From the NCBI GenBank assembly GCA_946479785.1, contig CAMLHQ010000008.1, positions 1 to 57,900 of the forward strand: a DNA stretch of 57,900 nt, in the 5' to 3' direction. Both the position numbers and the translations under genes were made by a program. Under the pieces are notes generated by a model, which saw nothing but the letters and a program-made list of their open reading frames with translations, searched no databases and was not told where the DNA came from. This DNA comes from an uncultured Nitrospira sp. (GTDB taxonomy: Bacteria; Nitrospirota; Nitrospiria; Nitrospirales; Nitrospiraceae). Of the stretch, positions 7,905-15,289 are shown one piece after another. Position 1 is the first letter of the stretch. Every line of letters begins with the position of its first letter.

Positions 7905-9496
7905 TGGGCCACCTCACGTGGAGCCGCCGTCGCAAGCTGTTTGCTCGAAGCTTTCTTGACCAATGTCGCAACGGTACGATTCGATTTCGTGAAGTACTGC
8001 GCTGCCACACGCTGGATGTCAGCCGGCGTGACTGCGGCAATCTTGTCGCGCGATTTCAGAACATAGCGCCAATCTCCCGCCACGGTCTGGTAGAGCGCCA
8101 GCTGCGAGGCCAGCCCGCTGTTGGACCGCAATGCGCGGACCATGTCGGCGTCCAGATTGTTCAGAATCCGTTCAAGTTCCTTGGGCGACACCGGTTCAGT
8201 CTTGAGTCGTTCGAGCTCTGCAAGGATCGCCGCCTCGACCTCTGCGGTCGTGTGTGGGGCCAGCGGCGTCGCGCTGAGCACGAACAAATTGGCGGAACGA
8301 ACGCCGGGATAATTCGCGTCGGAATTCACCGACGCGGCGAGCCGGCCGTCCCGCACGAGCTTACTGTACAACCGCGAGGTCGGTCCGTCAGTCAGCAATT
8401 CATCGATCACGTCAAACACATAATCGTCGGGATGGCCCAGGCCCGGCTTATGAAAACCGATCGCCAGTGACGGTTCGGCGTCGAACTCGACTTCGACGCG
8501 CCGTTCGCCCCGTTGAGGCGGTTCCACGGTGACGATTTGCGGCGGCGGCGGCGCGGCAGCGATTTTCCCGAACGTGTTTTCGATCAGCGCGATGACCTCT
8601 TTGGGATTGATATCGCCAACGATGCCGATAGTCGCCCTCCCTGGTCCATAATAGGTTTTAAAAAAAGCTTCCGTCGCCGCCGGGGTCAGGGACAGGATAT
8701 CCGACTCCCAGCCGATCGTCGGAATGCCGTATTGATGGGCGCGGAATGCCGCAGAGGTGAACGTTTCGAAGAGCAGTCCATTGGGGCTGTCATCGTTCCG
8801 CAAGCGGCGTTCTTCCATCACGACGCCCCGTTCCTTGTAGAACTCCCGAAGCACCGGATTGGCCATACGATCGGATTCGATCGCGGCCCAGAGCGGCAGG
8901 CGATTGGACGGAAGGTTGATCACATAGCGCGTGAGGTCCTTTCCCGTCGACGCATTCAGGCCGACGCCTCCGTGGCGTTGGTAGAGCAACGCCATTTCAT
9001 TACCTGCCACGTACTGAACAGCCTGGTCTTGGAGTTCCTTGAATCGCTTTTGTAGCCCCTCGATCGCAGTTTTCTCGTTCGCATCGATCGGCAGGTCCGC
9101 ACTGCGTTGGGCAAAGGCGCGCTGACGTTGTTCAAGCTCGGTTCCGACACGATGCAGTTCGTCCAGAATCGGTTTTTCTTTCTCATAATCTTTCGTACCG
9201 ACCATTCTCGTGCCTTTGAACGCCATGTGTTCATACAAATGGGCAAGGCCGGTTTGTCCGACCTGCTCGTTCACGCCCCCGACGCCGAACGTCATGTTGA
9301 TTGAGACAACCGGCGCCTGGTGCCGCTCGACCATCAGCACCGTCATGCCGTTCGCCAACTTATGTTCAATGACACGATCGGCCAAGCCGGGGGAAGCGGC
9401 AAAAACCAGACCGAGGTCGAGGCTGAGGCTAAGGGCGAAGATTACAGCCGTGATGCGAATTGGCACTTCCTCGGCGAACGTCGATGTTGTCTTCAT
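7901..9496 (-). CDS. M16 family zinc peptidase, catalytic subunit
   Basis: This 531-residue protein has a signal peptide near residues 12-36 and then an N-terminal M16 domain with the inverted zinc motif HLYEH at residues 86-90. The third metal ligand is probably the Glu in WAAIESDRM, about 80 residues later, as in pitrilysin-type enzymes. A helical insertion rich in Glu, Arg and Gln (around residues 105-160) separates these motifs and is longer than in the zinc-less partner. The C-terminal half has the usual DELLTDGPTSRLYSKLV segment. It overlaps the HAD gene upstream and the zinc-less M16 gene downstream by four bases each, so all three are translationally coupled. Confidence 0.94.
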   Translation of the reverse strand: MKTTSTFAEEVPIRITAVIFALSLSLDLGLVFAASPGLADRVIEHKLANGMTVLMVERHQAPVVSINMTFGVGGVNEQVGQTGLAHLYEHMAFKGTRMVGTKDYEKEKPILDELHRVGTELEQRQRAFAQRSADLPIDANEKTAIEGLQKRFKELQDQAVQYVAGNEMALLYQRHGGVGLNASTGKDLTRYVINLPSNRLPLWAAIESDRMANPVLREFYKERGVVMEERRLRNDDSPNGLLFETFTSAAFRAHQYGIPTIGWESDILSLTPAATEAFFKTYYGPGRATIGIVGDINPKEVIALIENTFGKIAAAPPPPQIVTVEPPQRGERRVEVEFDAEPSLAIGFHKPGLGHPDDYVFDVIDELLTDGPTSRLYSKLVRDGRLAASVNSDANYPGVRSANLFVLSATPLAPHTTAEVEAAILAELERLKTEPVSPKELERILNNLDADMVRALRSNSGLASQLALYQTVAGDWRYVLKSRDKIAAVTPADIQRVAAQYFTKSNRTVATLVKKASSKQLATAAPREVAQ

Positions 9497-10140
9497 TCAA
9501 AAATCTCCATCAACTCTTCCGGTTGTTCGATGAACCATTCCGGCTGACACAGAGCCATCTTCTCGCGATTGCCCATGCCGTAGCCCACTGCGCAGACGCG
9601 AATGCCGGCATTGTGCCCGCCGTTGATGTCGTTCGTACTGTCTCCGACCAACACAGTCCGTTCCTTCGACACATTTAAACGTTCCATGACATGCAACAGC
9701 ATGCCGGGCTCGGGTTTCAATCCGAATCCATTGTCCCCGCCGACGATGCACTGGAAGTGCTGAGAGCCTAATCCCTTGAGAATGACATGGGTATATTCAA
9801 TCGACTTGTTGGTCGCCACAGCCTTCCGTTTCTCCGTAAAATGCACCAGGGCCTTCTCCACACCCGGATAAAACTTGGTCCGATCCAGACAATGGGAAAG
9901 ATAATGCCTCCGGAACACGCGCAGGGCGTCCTCGAAGCTGACATGGCTCTCTTCTCCCACCGACAGGCGAAGCAGCTTCTTGACGCCATCGCCCACGAAC
10001 CCAAAAATCTCTTCGAGGGCGCGTTGCGGCAGCCCCAGCTCGGCCAGGGTTAAGTTGACCGAGTCGGCGATGTCCCACTTCGATTCGATGAGGGTGCCAT
10101 CCAAATCGAAGATCAACAGATCAACCGGCGTTTTTCCCAT
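9493..10140 (-). CDS. gph: HAD superfamily phosphatase, phosphoglycolate phosphatase-like
   Basis: This 215-residue cytosolic enzyme has all HAD motifs: the nucleophile motif FDLDGTL with Asp 12 and Asp 14, motif II in the AVATNKS segment, the Lys in GLKPEPGML, and motif III GDSTNDI. The helical cap between residues about 18 and 85 is of the subfamily IA type used by phosphoglycolate phosphatases and pyrophosphatase PpaX. The substrate is therefore likely a small phosphomonoester such as 2-phosphoglycolate, but the family is broad. It ends inside the start codon of the active M16 gene and begins nine bases after the unknown exported protein upstream. Confidence 0.85.
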   Translation of the reverse strand: MGKTPVDLLIFDLDGTLIESKWDIADSVNLTLAELGLPQRALEEIFGFVGDGVKKLLRLSVGEESHVSFEDALRVFRRHYLSHCLDRTKFYPGVEKALVHFTEKRKAVATNKSIEYTHVILKGLGSQHFQCIVGGDNGFGLKPEPGMLLHVMERLNVSKERTVLVGDSTNDINGGHNAGIRVCAVGYGMGNREKMALCQPEWFIEQPEELMEIFE

Positions 10141-10149
10141 GGAACTCCT

Positions 10150-10854
10150 CTACTTGGCCTTCCGTAGCTCGTCTTGCAGCGCGGCCAGACTTTCTCGTTT
10201 AGCAGGCTCGGCTTCCTTCACCAACGCTTCTCGTACAAAGTTCATCATCCGCTTCTGGCCGACATGCGGAGGCAGCATCGGCTCGATAATTCTCCATCGA
10301 TTCCGTACAGATTTGACGCGCACGCGGATTTCTTCGACCGACGATTCGGGAACGAATCCGGCCGTCTCCAGATACACGGAGCCGATCACCTCAAATGTCA
10401 CCGGGATGACGACTTCCATCCGATCGACGACTTCCCATTGCCGGTAGTGCTCTGCGACGGAAAAACTTCGGATCACCACGATTCGCCCCCAGGCCGGTTC
10501 CTCCTCCCAATCCCTGTAGGGGGCCAACGCCTCGAAGGACAGTGAATCGAGCTTAGCCCCTTTTTGATCGAGCTCAAAATACTTCTTCACTATTTCAGTC
10601 GGAGAATGGTCCAGCCCGCCCGTCTGGGCGAATACCACGGCGACACTCGTGCCCAAGAGACTGAGCGTGAGAGAGCCGACTCGGAGGAGCGCAAGGGAAC
10701 CGATGGCCGCCAACCTATATGAAAGCAAAACCGTCACCTGTTGTCTTGAGATGGGATTCGTCGGCGGAAGGTGTCTCGGCGCAGGCTTGGACAACATCCC
10801 CAACAACTCAATCGGACCGCTAGGCATTCTATCAAAGCCGATGGTCGTTTTCAT
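10150..10854 (-). CDS. Exported protein of unknown function
   Basis: The reading frame supports about 230 residues. A hydrophobic stretch rich in Leu and Ser (LLSYRLAAIGSLALL... to VVFAQ) looks like a signal peptide but lies about 40 residues in from the ATG at 10854. The real start could be the GTG at 10737, which would place that segment at the N-terminus. After it come a helix-rich region and strands with DWEEEPAWG and VRVKSVRNRWRIIEPMLPPHVG, then a charged C-terminal helix. I do not recognise a family. It is first in the operon with the HAD phosphatase and the two M16 proteins, and diverges from the barnase gene. Confidence 0.6.
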   Translation of the reverse strand: MKTTIGFDRMPSGPIELLGMLSKPAPRHLPPTNPISRQQVTVLLSYRLAAIGSLALLRVGSLTLSLLGTSVAVVFAQTGGLDHSPTEIVKKYFELDQKGAKLDSLSFEALAPYRDWEEEPAWGRIVVIRSFSVAEHYRQWEVVDRMEVVIPVTFEVIGSVYLETAGFVPESSVEEIRVRVKSVRNRWRIIEPMLPPHVGQKRMMNFVREALVKEAEPAKRESLAALQDELRKAK

Positions 10855-10964
10855 GCATGGCGGCACGATCAGCGGCTCAACATTGACCTGCTTCGAAACC
10901 ACATGCTAGGGTTTTCCTCGCCGTTGCGATACATCGTTGACGCTCCTCATGAACGTGGACCAAC

Positions 10965-11402
10965 ATGCCGCGTTGCTTGACGATCGGACTCCTTGTTCTC
11001 TGTTCCTTGTGGACGGCGTTTCCGTTCGGACCTCCATGCGAGGGATTGCGGGCGCAGGTCATTGACCTGGCTCCTGCGGAGAGCCAGGTTCCTTCATCGT
11101 CGATCACTGAACAGGCTGCCTCCGGATCGCAGGAATCGGTCAAGGGAGCGGCTCCGCAAAAAGCCTATGATCTACTGGCCAAGCTTCAGCGGCGGGGCGG
11201 AGAACCACTTCCAGGTTATGTCGGAGGACGGGATTTTCAGAATCGAGAACGACGGTTGCCGCACGGTCGCTACCGCGAGTATGACGTCAATCGGAAGATC
11301 CCAGGCCGGTCTCGCGATGCTGAACGCCTCATCATCGAGCGGAAAACCGGAAAGGCCTATTACACAAGTGATCATTACCGCAGTTTCATCCCATTGAATT
11401 GA
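10965..11402 (+). CDS. Secreted barnase-type ribonuclease (N1/T1 family)
   Basis: This protein has 145 residues: a signal peptide (hydrophobic residues 5-22), a low-complexity linker rich in Ser, Gln and Ala (about 40-65), and a C-terminal microbial RNase domain. The domain matches barnase closely: VGGRDFQNRERRLP, then GRYREYDVN and TSDHYRSF. By alignment from memory, Glu 105 is the general base (barnase Glu 73), Arg 117 and Arg 121 match Arg 83 and Arg 87, and His 137 matches His 102. It would cut single-stranded RNA, with preference after guanosine. The gene next to it (18-base gap) encodes a barstar-like inhibitor. The two could form a toxin-immunity or nutrient-scavenging pair. Confidence 0.9.
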   Translation: MPRCLTIGLLVLCSLWTAFPFGPPCEGLRAQVIDLAPAESQVPSSSITEQAASGSQESVKGAAPQKAYDLLAKLQRRGGEPLPGYVGGRDFQNRERRLPHGRYREYDVNRKIPGRSRDAERLIIERKTGKAYYTSDHYRSFIPLN

Positions 11403-11419
11403 TACGCGATTGATATTCC

Positions 11420-11932
11420 ATGGCCGCTCGCTCACCACAACTTTCACTCGCGACCCACCTCCAGTCCACCAAAGCGCCGTGGACATCCTTGTTGGTGTTG
11501 AAGGCCGGTCAACGTGCCGAGTCGTTGGTCGAGATTCCCGGCGGGTTCGTCCTTAAAGTATTGCGTGGCGGAAAGTGTCGGACCACTGCAGGTCTCTTTA
11601 CCGAATTCGCGCAGGCATTGAATTTTCCCGACTACTTCGGCCGGAACTGGGACGCACTAGAAGAATGTTTGGCCGATCTCGAATGGTTGCCGGCCAAGGG
11701 ATACGCGCTTCTTCTCACCAGTGCGGAACTGATTCTTCCTGACGATGAAGAAGATTATGCCACGTTCCTCGAGGTCATGAGCGATGCCGGAGAGGCCTGG
11801 GGATCTGGACAGGCCGGGATGGGAACGAAGCGGGCGAAGCCGTTTCACGTTGTGTTGGCCGTCGCAGAAAAAGACAAGTCCAAGCGCGCCCATTGGGGCG
11901 TTCAGCAAATCTCGGTACATTCGTCTCGGTAG
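11420..11932 (+). CDS. Barstar family ribonuclease inhibitor
   Basis: This 170-residue cytosolic protein has no signal peptide. The barstar domain spans roughly residues 42-145. Its hallmark segment reads FPDYFGRNWDALEECLADLEWLP (split here as FPDYFGRNWDAL then EECLADLEWLP). By alignment, Asp 78 corresponds to barstar Asp 35 and Glu 82 replaces Asp 39, the two acidic residues that plug the RNase active site. The N-terminal 40 residues are an extension beyond classic barstar (about 90 residues). It follows the secreted barnase-like gene and would protect the cytosol from unexported RNase. Confidence 0.92.
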   Translation: MAARSPQLSLATHLQSTKAPWTSLLVLKAGQRAESLVEIPGGFVLKVLRGGKCRTTAGLFTEFAQALNFPDYFGRNWDALEECLADLEWLPAKGYALLLTSAELILPDDEEDYATFLEVMSDAGEAWGSGQAGMGTKRAKPFHVVLAVAEKDKSKRAHWGVQQISVHSSR

Positions 11933-11998
11933 CCCGAATGCCGGCGCAGTCTCAGGGGAGTTAGCCCGTAGGTGTGCAATGCTGAGGCATGCGCCGGA

Positions 11999-12238
11999 TT
12001 ACGGGCGCATTTTCTTGGTGAGATTCAACAACCCGCTCCACCGAAAAAGCGCTGAAGCCGATTCGGCCATCATCCCCATCCCAGTCGCTACCTCTATGGA
12101 AGCCCGCCAATGAGCGTGAACCTGATTGCGATGATGGACGCAAATGCCATGTGTCTCCCTTGCATCATCTAAGGGAGCTTTTTCGCCGACAAACTCGGCT
12201 TTTCCTTCTTTCCGGCACCAGGAACAGACAATTTTCAT
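11999..12238 (-). CDS. Small zinc-ribbon-like protein of unknown function
   Basis: This 79-residue protein has a CSWC pair at residues 5-8 and later THGICVHH, which could complete a Cys/His metal site. The segment EKAPLDDARETHGIC is, as I recall, common to many small proteins in Nitrospira genomes, which supports it as a real gene rather than a shadow frame. A weak GGTGA lies before the ATG at 12238. It converges on barstar with a 66-base gap. No function can be given. Confidence 0.65.
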   Translation of the reverse strand: MKIVCSWCRKEGKAEFVGEKAPLDDARETHGICVHHRNQVHAHWRASIEVATGMGMMAESASALFRWSGLLNLTKKMRP

Positions 12239-12502
12239 TCTTCACCGAACTGTGGGTAAGTATTCCTTATGCTAATTCTTACGCAAGTGTCACGCCGCCT
12301 GACAAAAGAACTAGAAGTGGACAATTTCCTGAGGATTCTTAGGCGATATTTCGGCTGGCTTCATGAAACTGTATCCCAATTTTCTGGATGGCCTATCTAT
12401 TATGACACTTTTTGACCTCATATGAGGCAATTCTCGGCAGAATTTTTTCTCTATTCGCTTTCTTGACCGCTTCACTTTCACATGGTAGGGTGCGCCCCCG
12501 TT
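12239..12502. other. AT-richer intergenic region upstream of hemL
   Basis: These 264 bases are clearly lower in GC than the flanking genes and hold no convincing ORF. They separate the divergent zinc-ribbon gene and hemL, so promoters for both should lie here. The best plus-strand candidate is ttgacc at 12463-12468, then 17 bases, then tagggt at 12486. The -10 match is poor, and it would leave almost no leader before the hemL ATG at 12503. Confidence 0.5.
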
Positions 12503-13786
12503 ATGAAAATCTCACGATCTATCAAGCGCTTTGCTGAAGCTCAACAACTCATTCCGGGCGGGGTCAACAGCCCTGTTCGCGCCTTCCGATCCGTCGGAGG
12601 GCAGCCTCGGTTTATCAAACGAGCCAAAGGCGCCCGTCTCTATGACCTGGATGGAAATACGTATATCGACTACGTGCTCTCTTGGGGTCCGATGATCTTG
12701 GGTCATGCTCCAGCACCCGTCATCAATGCCATCAAGAAAGCCGCTGACCGGGGGACCAGTTACGGGGCACCGACTGAGTTGGAAGTCGAACTAGCCCGCC
12801 AGATCAGAGACGCAGTCCCCTCCATGGAAAAGATCCGGCTCGTCAGCTCGGGAACCGAAGCGGTGATGAGCGCAATTCGGGTAGCGCGGGGCTTCACCAG
12901 ACGAGATGATATATTGAAGTTTGAAGGTTGCTACCACGGCCACAGCGACTATCTGCTCGCGAAAGCCGGTTCAGGGCTGGCCACACTCGGCATTCCCGAC
13001 TCTCTCGGTGTGCCGTCAGACTTTGCAAAACATACCCTGACAGCTCCCTACAACGATATTCACACCGTTCAGGAGATCGTCAAAGAACGAGGCAACCAAC
13101 TGGCTTGCATCATCTTGGAGCCGATCGCCGGCAATATGGGGGTGGTCCCTCCTTCGCCAGACTTCTTGCAGGCGCTCCGCCAGCTGACGATCGAACACAA
13201 TATACTGCTGATCTTCGACGAAGTGATTTCGGGTTTCCGGGTGAGCTACGGTGGTGCGCAGGCCCTCTACGGCATCAAACCCGACCTCACCGTATTAGGC
13301 AAGATCATCGGGGGAGGACTGCCCGTCGGCGCCTATGGCGGCCGGAAAGAGATTATGGATCTCATCGCGCCTTCAGGTCCTGTGTATCAGGCAGGAACGC
13401 TGTCGGGAAATCCTCTGGCCGTGACGGCAGGACTCGCGACGCTCAAACAGTTGCGAGCCAAAGGGATTTATAAGAAACTTGAGGAGCGCTCAGCAGCGCT
13501 GGCGAAAGGCATCGGAGAGGCAGCGAAAAAAGCAGGCATCCCGCTGACCCAAACGAGAGTAGGATCGATGCTCACGTCTTTCTTTACAACAGGGCCGGTT
13601 ATGGACTGGAATAGCGCGAAGCGTTCCGACACCAAACGGTACGGCCAGTTCTTCCACAAAATGCTTGAGCAGGGCGTCTATTTTGCTCCCTCTCAATTCG
13701 AAGCAGCCTTTCTCTCGACGGCTCACACCTCCGCGGATATCGAGAAAACCATCCGCGCGGCCCACGCAGCCTTCAAGAGCTTATAG
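12503..13786 (+). CDS. hemL: Glutamate-1-semialdehyde 2,1-aminomutase
   Basis: This 427-residue PLP enzyme converts glutamate-1-semialdehyde to 5-aminolevulinate in the C5 pathway of heme synthesis. The N-terminus [16 protein letters not shown] is characteristic, and other family motifs are [31 protein letters not shown], and [16 protein letters not shown] with the PLP-binding Lys 267. Length and motifs match the family throughout. I start at the ATG at 12503; an in-frame ATG at 12482 would add seven residues. The gene stands alone on the plus strand. Heme supply is relevant to the cytochrome c maturation genes further right, but the two are not linked. Confidence 0.97.
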   Translation: MKISRSIKRFAEAQQLIPGGVNSPVRAFRSVGGQPRFIKRAKGARLYDLDGNTYIDYVLSWGPMILGHAPAPVINAIKKAADRGTSYGAPTELEVELARQIRDAVPSMEKIRLVSSGTEAVMSAIRVARGFTRRDDILKFEGCYHGHSDYLLAKAGSGLATLGIPDSLGVPSDFAKHTLTAPYNDIHTVQEIVKERGNQLACIILEPIAGNMGVVPPSPDFLQALRQLTIEHNILLIFDEVISGFRVSYGGAQALYGIKPDLTVLGKIIGGGLPVGAYGGRKEIMDLIAPSGPVYQAGTLSGNPLAVTAGLATLKQLRAKGIYKKLEERSAALAKGIGEAAKKAGIPLTQTRVGSMLTSFFTTGPVMDWNSAKRSDTKRYGQFFHKMLEQGVYFAPSQFEAAFLSTAHTSADIEKTIRAAHAAFKSL

Positions 13787-13907
13787 CTCCGGAGAGGGCC
13801 TCCAAGGATTTATTAGCTGTATTAGGTCAGATACGGGGTGGGCAGATTTGATACCATTCAGGCCGATCAAAACAGTTGTCCAGCAAGGTCGCAGCTAGCG
13901 AAGAGGC

Positions 13908-13959
13908 GAGGCGTACATTTTCTGGTACGTTGAGCCTCTGAGCGAAGCGAGAACGAAGC
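13908..13959 (+). repeat. Intergenic repeat module C, copy 1
   Basis: The module begins gaggcgtacattttctgg, continues tacgttgagcctctgagc and ends gaagcgagaacgaagc. It contains an inverted repeat (gtac, eight bases, gtac, flanked by gaggc and gagcctc). A diverged copy lies on the opposite strand at 16576-16638. From memory, similar sequence is scattered through Nitrospira genomes; this was not checked. Confidence 0.65.
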
Positions 13960-13970
13960 CTGGGCCGAGG

Positions 13971-14004
13971 CGCGTCTTGGCGCGCCGGGGTTGGGCGGGT
14001 GAGA
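13971..14004 (+). repeat. Intergenic repeat module B, copy 1
   Basis: The sequence cgcgtcttggcgcgccgggg followed by ttgggcgggtgaga matches 16675-16708 with about two differences and one indel. Here it follows module C in the same direction; at the second site the two modules are in opposite orientation, so they shuffle independently. Confidence 0.7.
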
Positions 14005-14028
14005 TACTTGCTGTTTTCATCGACCTAT

Positions 14029-14259
14029 CTACTCGTCGTCCTCGTCGTCCGCTTCTAACGCCTCCTGCCTCTTCTGTTCCTCCATCGCATTGTGCAGGAG
14101 CATGCGAATAAACATCGAATACAGCGAGCCTTTTTCCAACGTGCCTCCCGGCGGAATCGCGATTTTCCCTTCCTTGATCATTTTGTCCATCCACACTTTC
14201 TGATCAGGGGCGATGAGAATCGGGATCTCGACTAAGCCGACCCGGCCAAACATTTCCAT
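14029..14259 (-). CDS. Small acidic-tailed protein of unknown function
   Basis: This 76-residue protein starts at the ATG at 14259, which has GGAGGG seven bases upstream; the longer frame to 14289 lacks such a site. It shows MFGRVGLVEIPILIAPDQKVW then KMIKEGKIAIPPGG, and ends in a very acidic run (EADDEDDE). There is no signal peptide or membrane segment. The good ribosome site and codon pattern support a real gene. Function unknown. Confidence 0.7.
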   Translation of the reverse strand: MEMFGRVGLVEIPILIAPDQKVWMDKMIKEGKIAIPPGGTLEKGSLYSMFIRMLLHNAMEEQKRQEALEADDEDDE

Positions 14260-14351
14260 GGTCACACCCTCCGTAAATTTCGATTGCATTGCTATTCCAG
14301 CATGCGGTTTTCTCGGATGTCAACTTAGCATCGAACGCGTTGGCACGAAGC

Positions 14352-14714
14352 ATGCGTCGTGTATCGGCTATGATGCGACGTTTTTTTGCGAGCGCTGTCT
14401 TCTCCATCGTTTGCACAACCACCAGCTTGACGATACCGGCTCACGCACAACCATCGACTGCACCGCCCTCCTCGTTGTCTACGACGCCGCTGTCGCCAAA
14501 CACGAGCGCTCAAAATGGAATCGCCTCTTGCGAACTCTGTCGAAACCTTGAAGGCCGACCGGGCAGCGATCTTAAGCCTCACCGCCGCCATATCGACAAG
14601 GACTTGCATGCCCACAAGAAAGCGAAGGGCATCTCCAAATCGTCGAAGCGGAGCCTCAGGAACCAATTGCCGCATCGTAAGCTGGAAGAAGGGGACAACC
14701 AACGAGAGGAGTGA
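14352..14714 (+). CDS. Possible small exported basic protein
   Basis: The frame gives 120 residues with a plausible signal peptide (MRRVSAMMRRFFASAV then a hydrophobic run to HAQP), a Ser/Thr/Pro-rich linker, one CELC pair and a very basic Lys/His-rich tail. The ribosome site is weak and I know no family. The signal-like N-terminus is the main reason to list it; it could be a chance frame in an otherwise unexplained 475-base interval. Confidence 0.4.
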   Translation: MRRVSAMMRRFFASAVFSIVCTTTSLTIPAHAQPSTAPPSSLSTTPLSPNTSAQNGIASCELCRNLEGRPGSDLKPHRRHIDKDLHAHKKAKGISKSSKRSLRNQLPHRKLEEGDNQREE

Positions 14715-14735
14715 ACCCGCGCGAGACAAGGCGAG

Positions 14736-14846
14736 TTATTGTTTCTTGCTCTTATCCTTCGGGCCTTCAGCGAACAACAGCCAGCCAAGCACGATAAATC
14801 CGATGGCCACACCGGTGATGGCGAGCCACGTTCCAAGTTTATCCAT
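14736..14846 (-). CDS. 36-residue single-pass membrane peptide
   Basis: This short gene encodes MDKLGTWLAITGVAIGF, then IVLGWLLFAEGPKD, then KSKKQ. That is a hydrophobic helix of about 20 residues followed by a charged, basic tail, the usual layout of small inner-membrane proteins. GAGGAG lies about ten bases before the ATG at 14846. It sits downstream of the YbgC thioesterase, separated by the hairpin repeat at 14866-14901, and is probably cotranscribed with it. Function unknown. Confidence 0.6.
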   Translation of the reverse strand: MDKLGTWLAITGVAIGFIVLGWLLFAEGPKDKSKKQ

Positions 14847-14865
14847 AAATTGCTGCTCCTCTTAA

Positions 14866-14901
14866 CAGGATGCTCAAAAAGGCTACTTTTTCAACATCCT
14901 G
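14866..14901. repeat. Hairpin-forming intergenic repeat (module D)
   Basis: This imperfect inverted repeat has a left arm caggatgctcaaaaa and a right arm tttttcaacatcctg, with 13 of 15 positions paired around a six-base loop. It overlaps the last codons and stop of the ybgC gene. It could act as a transcription terminator in either direction or as a mobile intergenic repeat. From memory the same word (ctttttcagcatcctg type) recurs in Nitrospira genomes. Confidence 0.6.
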
Positions 14902-15289
14902 CCGGGTCGGACTGTAGCGCGGCGACAGTCGCTTTGTCGAGGCGCTTCACCTTGCCCTGTCCGTCTGTCACGGCCAGCCTTGCCGATCCCTCAACCACCA
15001 CACGGCGACTTTCGCGTTCACGCACCACATGGGAAAACGTGATTGATGCCGGACTCATCTCGGGAATGATGGTTTCGATTTCCAAGGTTTCGCCGTAGTG
15101 AGCCGGCGCACGATACTCCAACTCGGCATGCACCACGACGAACACCCTTCCCTGCTGCATCAATTCAACGACGGAGAGGCCACGCGCTTCAAGATACTGC
15201 GTCCTGGCCCGCTCGAAGTATTTGAGGTAATTGGCGTAATAGACCACTCCGCCGCAGTCGGTGTCTTCGTAATAGATTTTGATTTGCAT
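14891..15289 (-). CDS. YbgC/4HBT family acyl-CoA thioesterase
   Basis: This 132-residue hotdog-fold enzyme begins KIYYEDTDCGGVVYYANYLKYFERAR, which matches the YbgC/FadM signature: the catalytic Asp is in the EDTDCGG turn and the NYLKYFERAR helix follows. YbgC-type proteins hydrolyse short or medium acyl-CoA or acyl-ACP thioesters and in many bacteria are linked to the Tol-Pal cell-envelope system; no tol genes are seen here. Its ATG overlaps the stop of the CARF-HEPN gene upstream (TGATG at 15287-15291), so I start at 15289 rather than further upstream. The two are translationally coupled. Confidence 0.93.
   Translation of the reverse strand: MQIKIYYEDTDCGGVVYYANYLKYFERARTQYLEARGLSVVELMQQGRVFVVVHAELEYRAPAHYGETLEIETIIPEMSPASITFSHVVRERESRRVVVEGSARLAVTDGQGKVKRLDKATVAALQSDPAGC

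Larger units (their letters stand above)
13787..14028. other. Intergenic region between hemL and a small convergent gene
   Basis: This 242-base gap carries no gene I can support. Its right half is repetitive: module C at 13908-13959 and module B at 13971-14004, both of which reappear around 16576-16708. The left part (13787-13907) shows nothing I recognise. Confidence 0.6.

Noticed and set aside
12463..12491. hemL promoter ttgacc-17-tagggt
   Set aside because: The -10 is poor and the transcript would begin only a few bases before the start codon; mentioned in the intergenic entry but not called.
14340..14356. Sigma-54-like promoter (ttggcacg, four bases, atgcg)
   Set aside because: The -24 half is perfect but the -12 half is off, and it overlaps the start codon of the possible gene at 14352.
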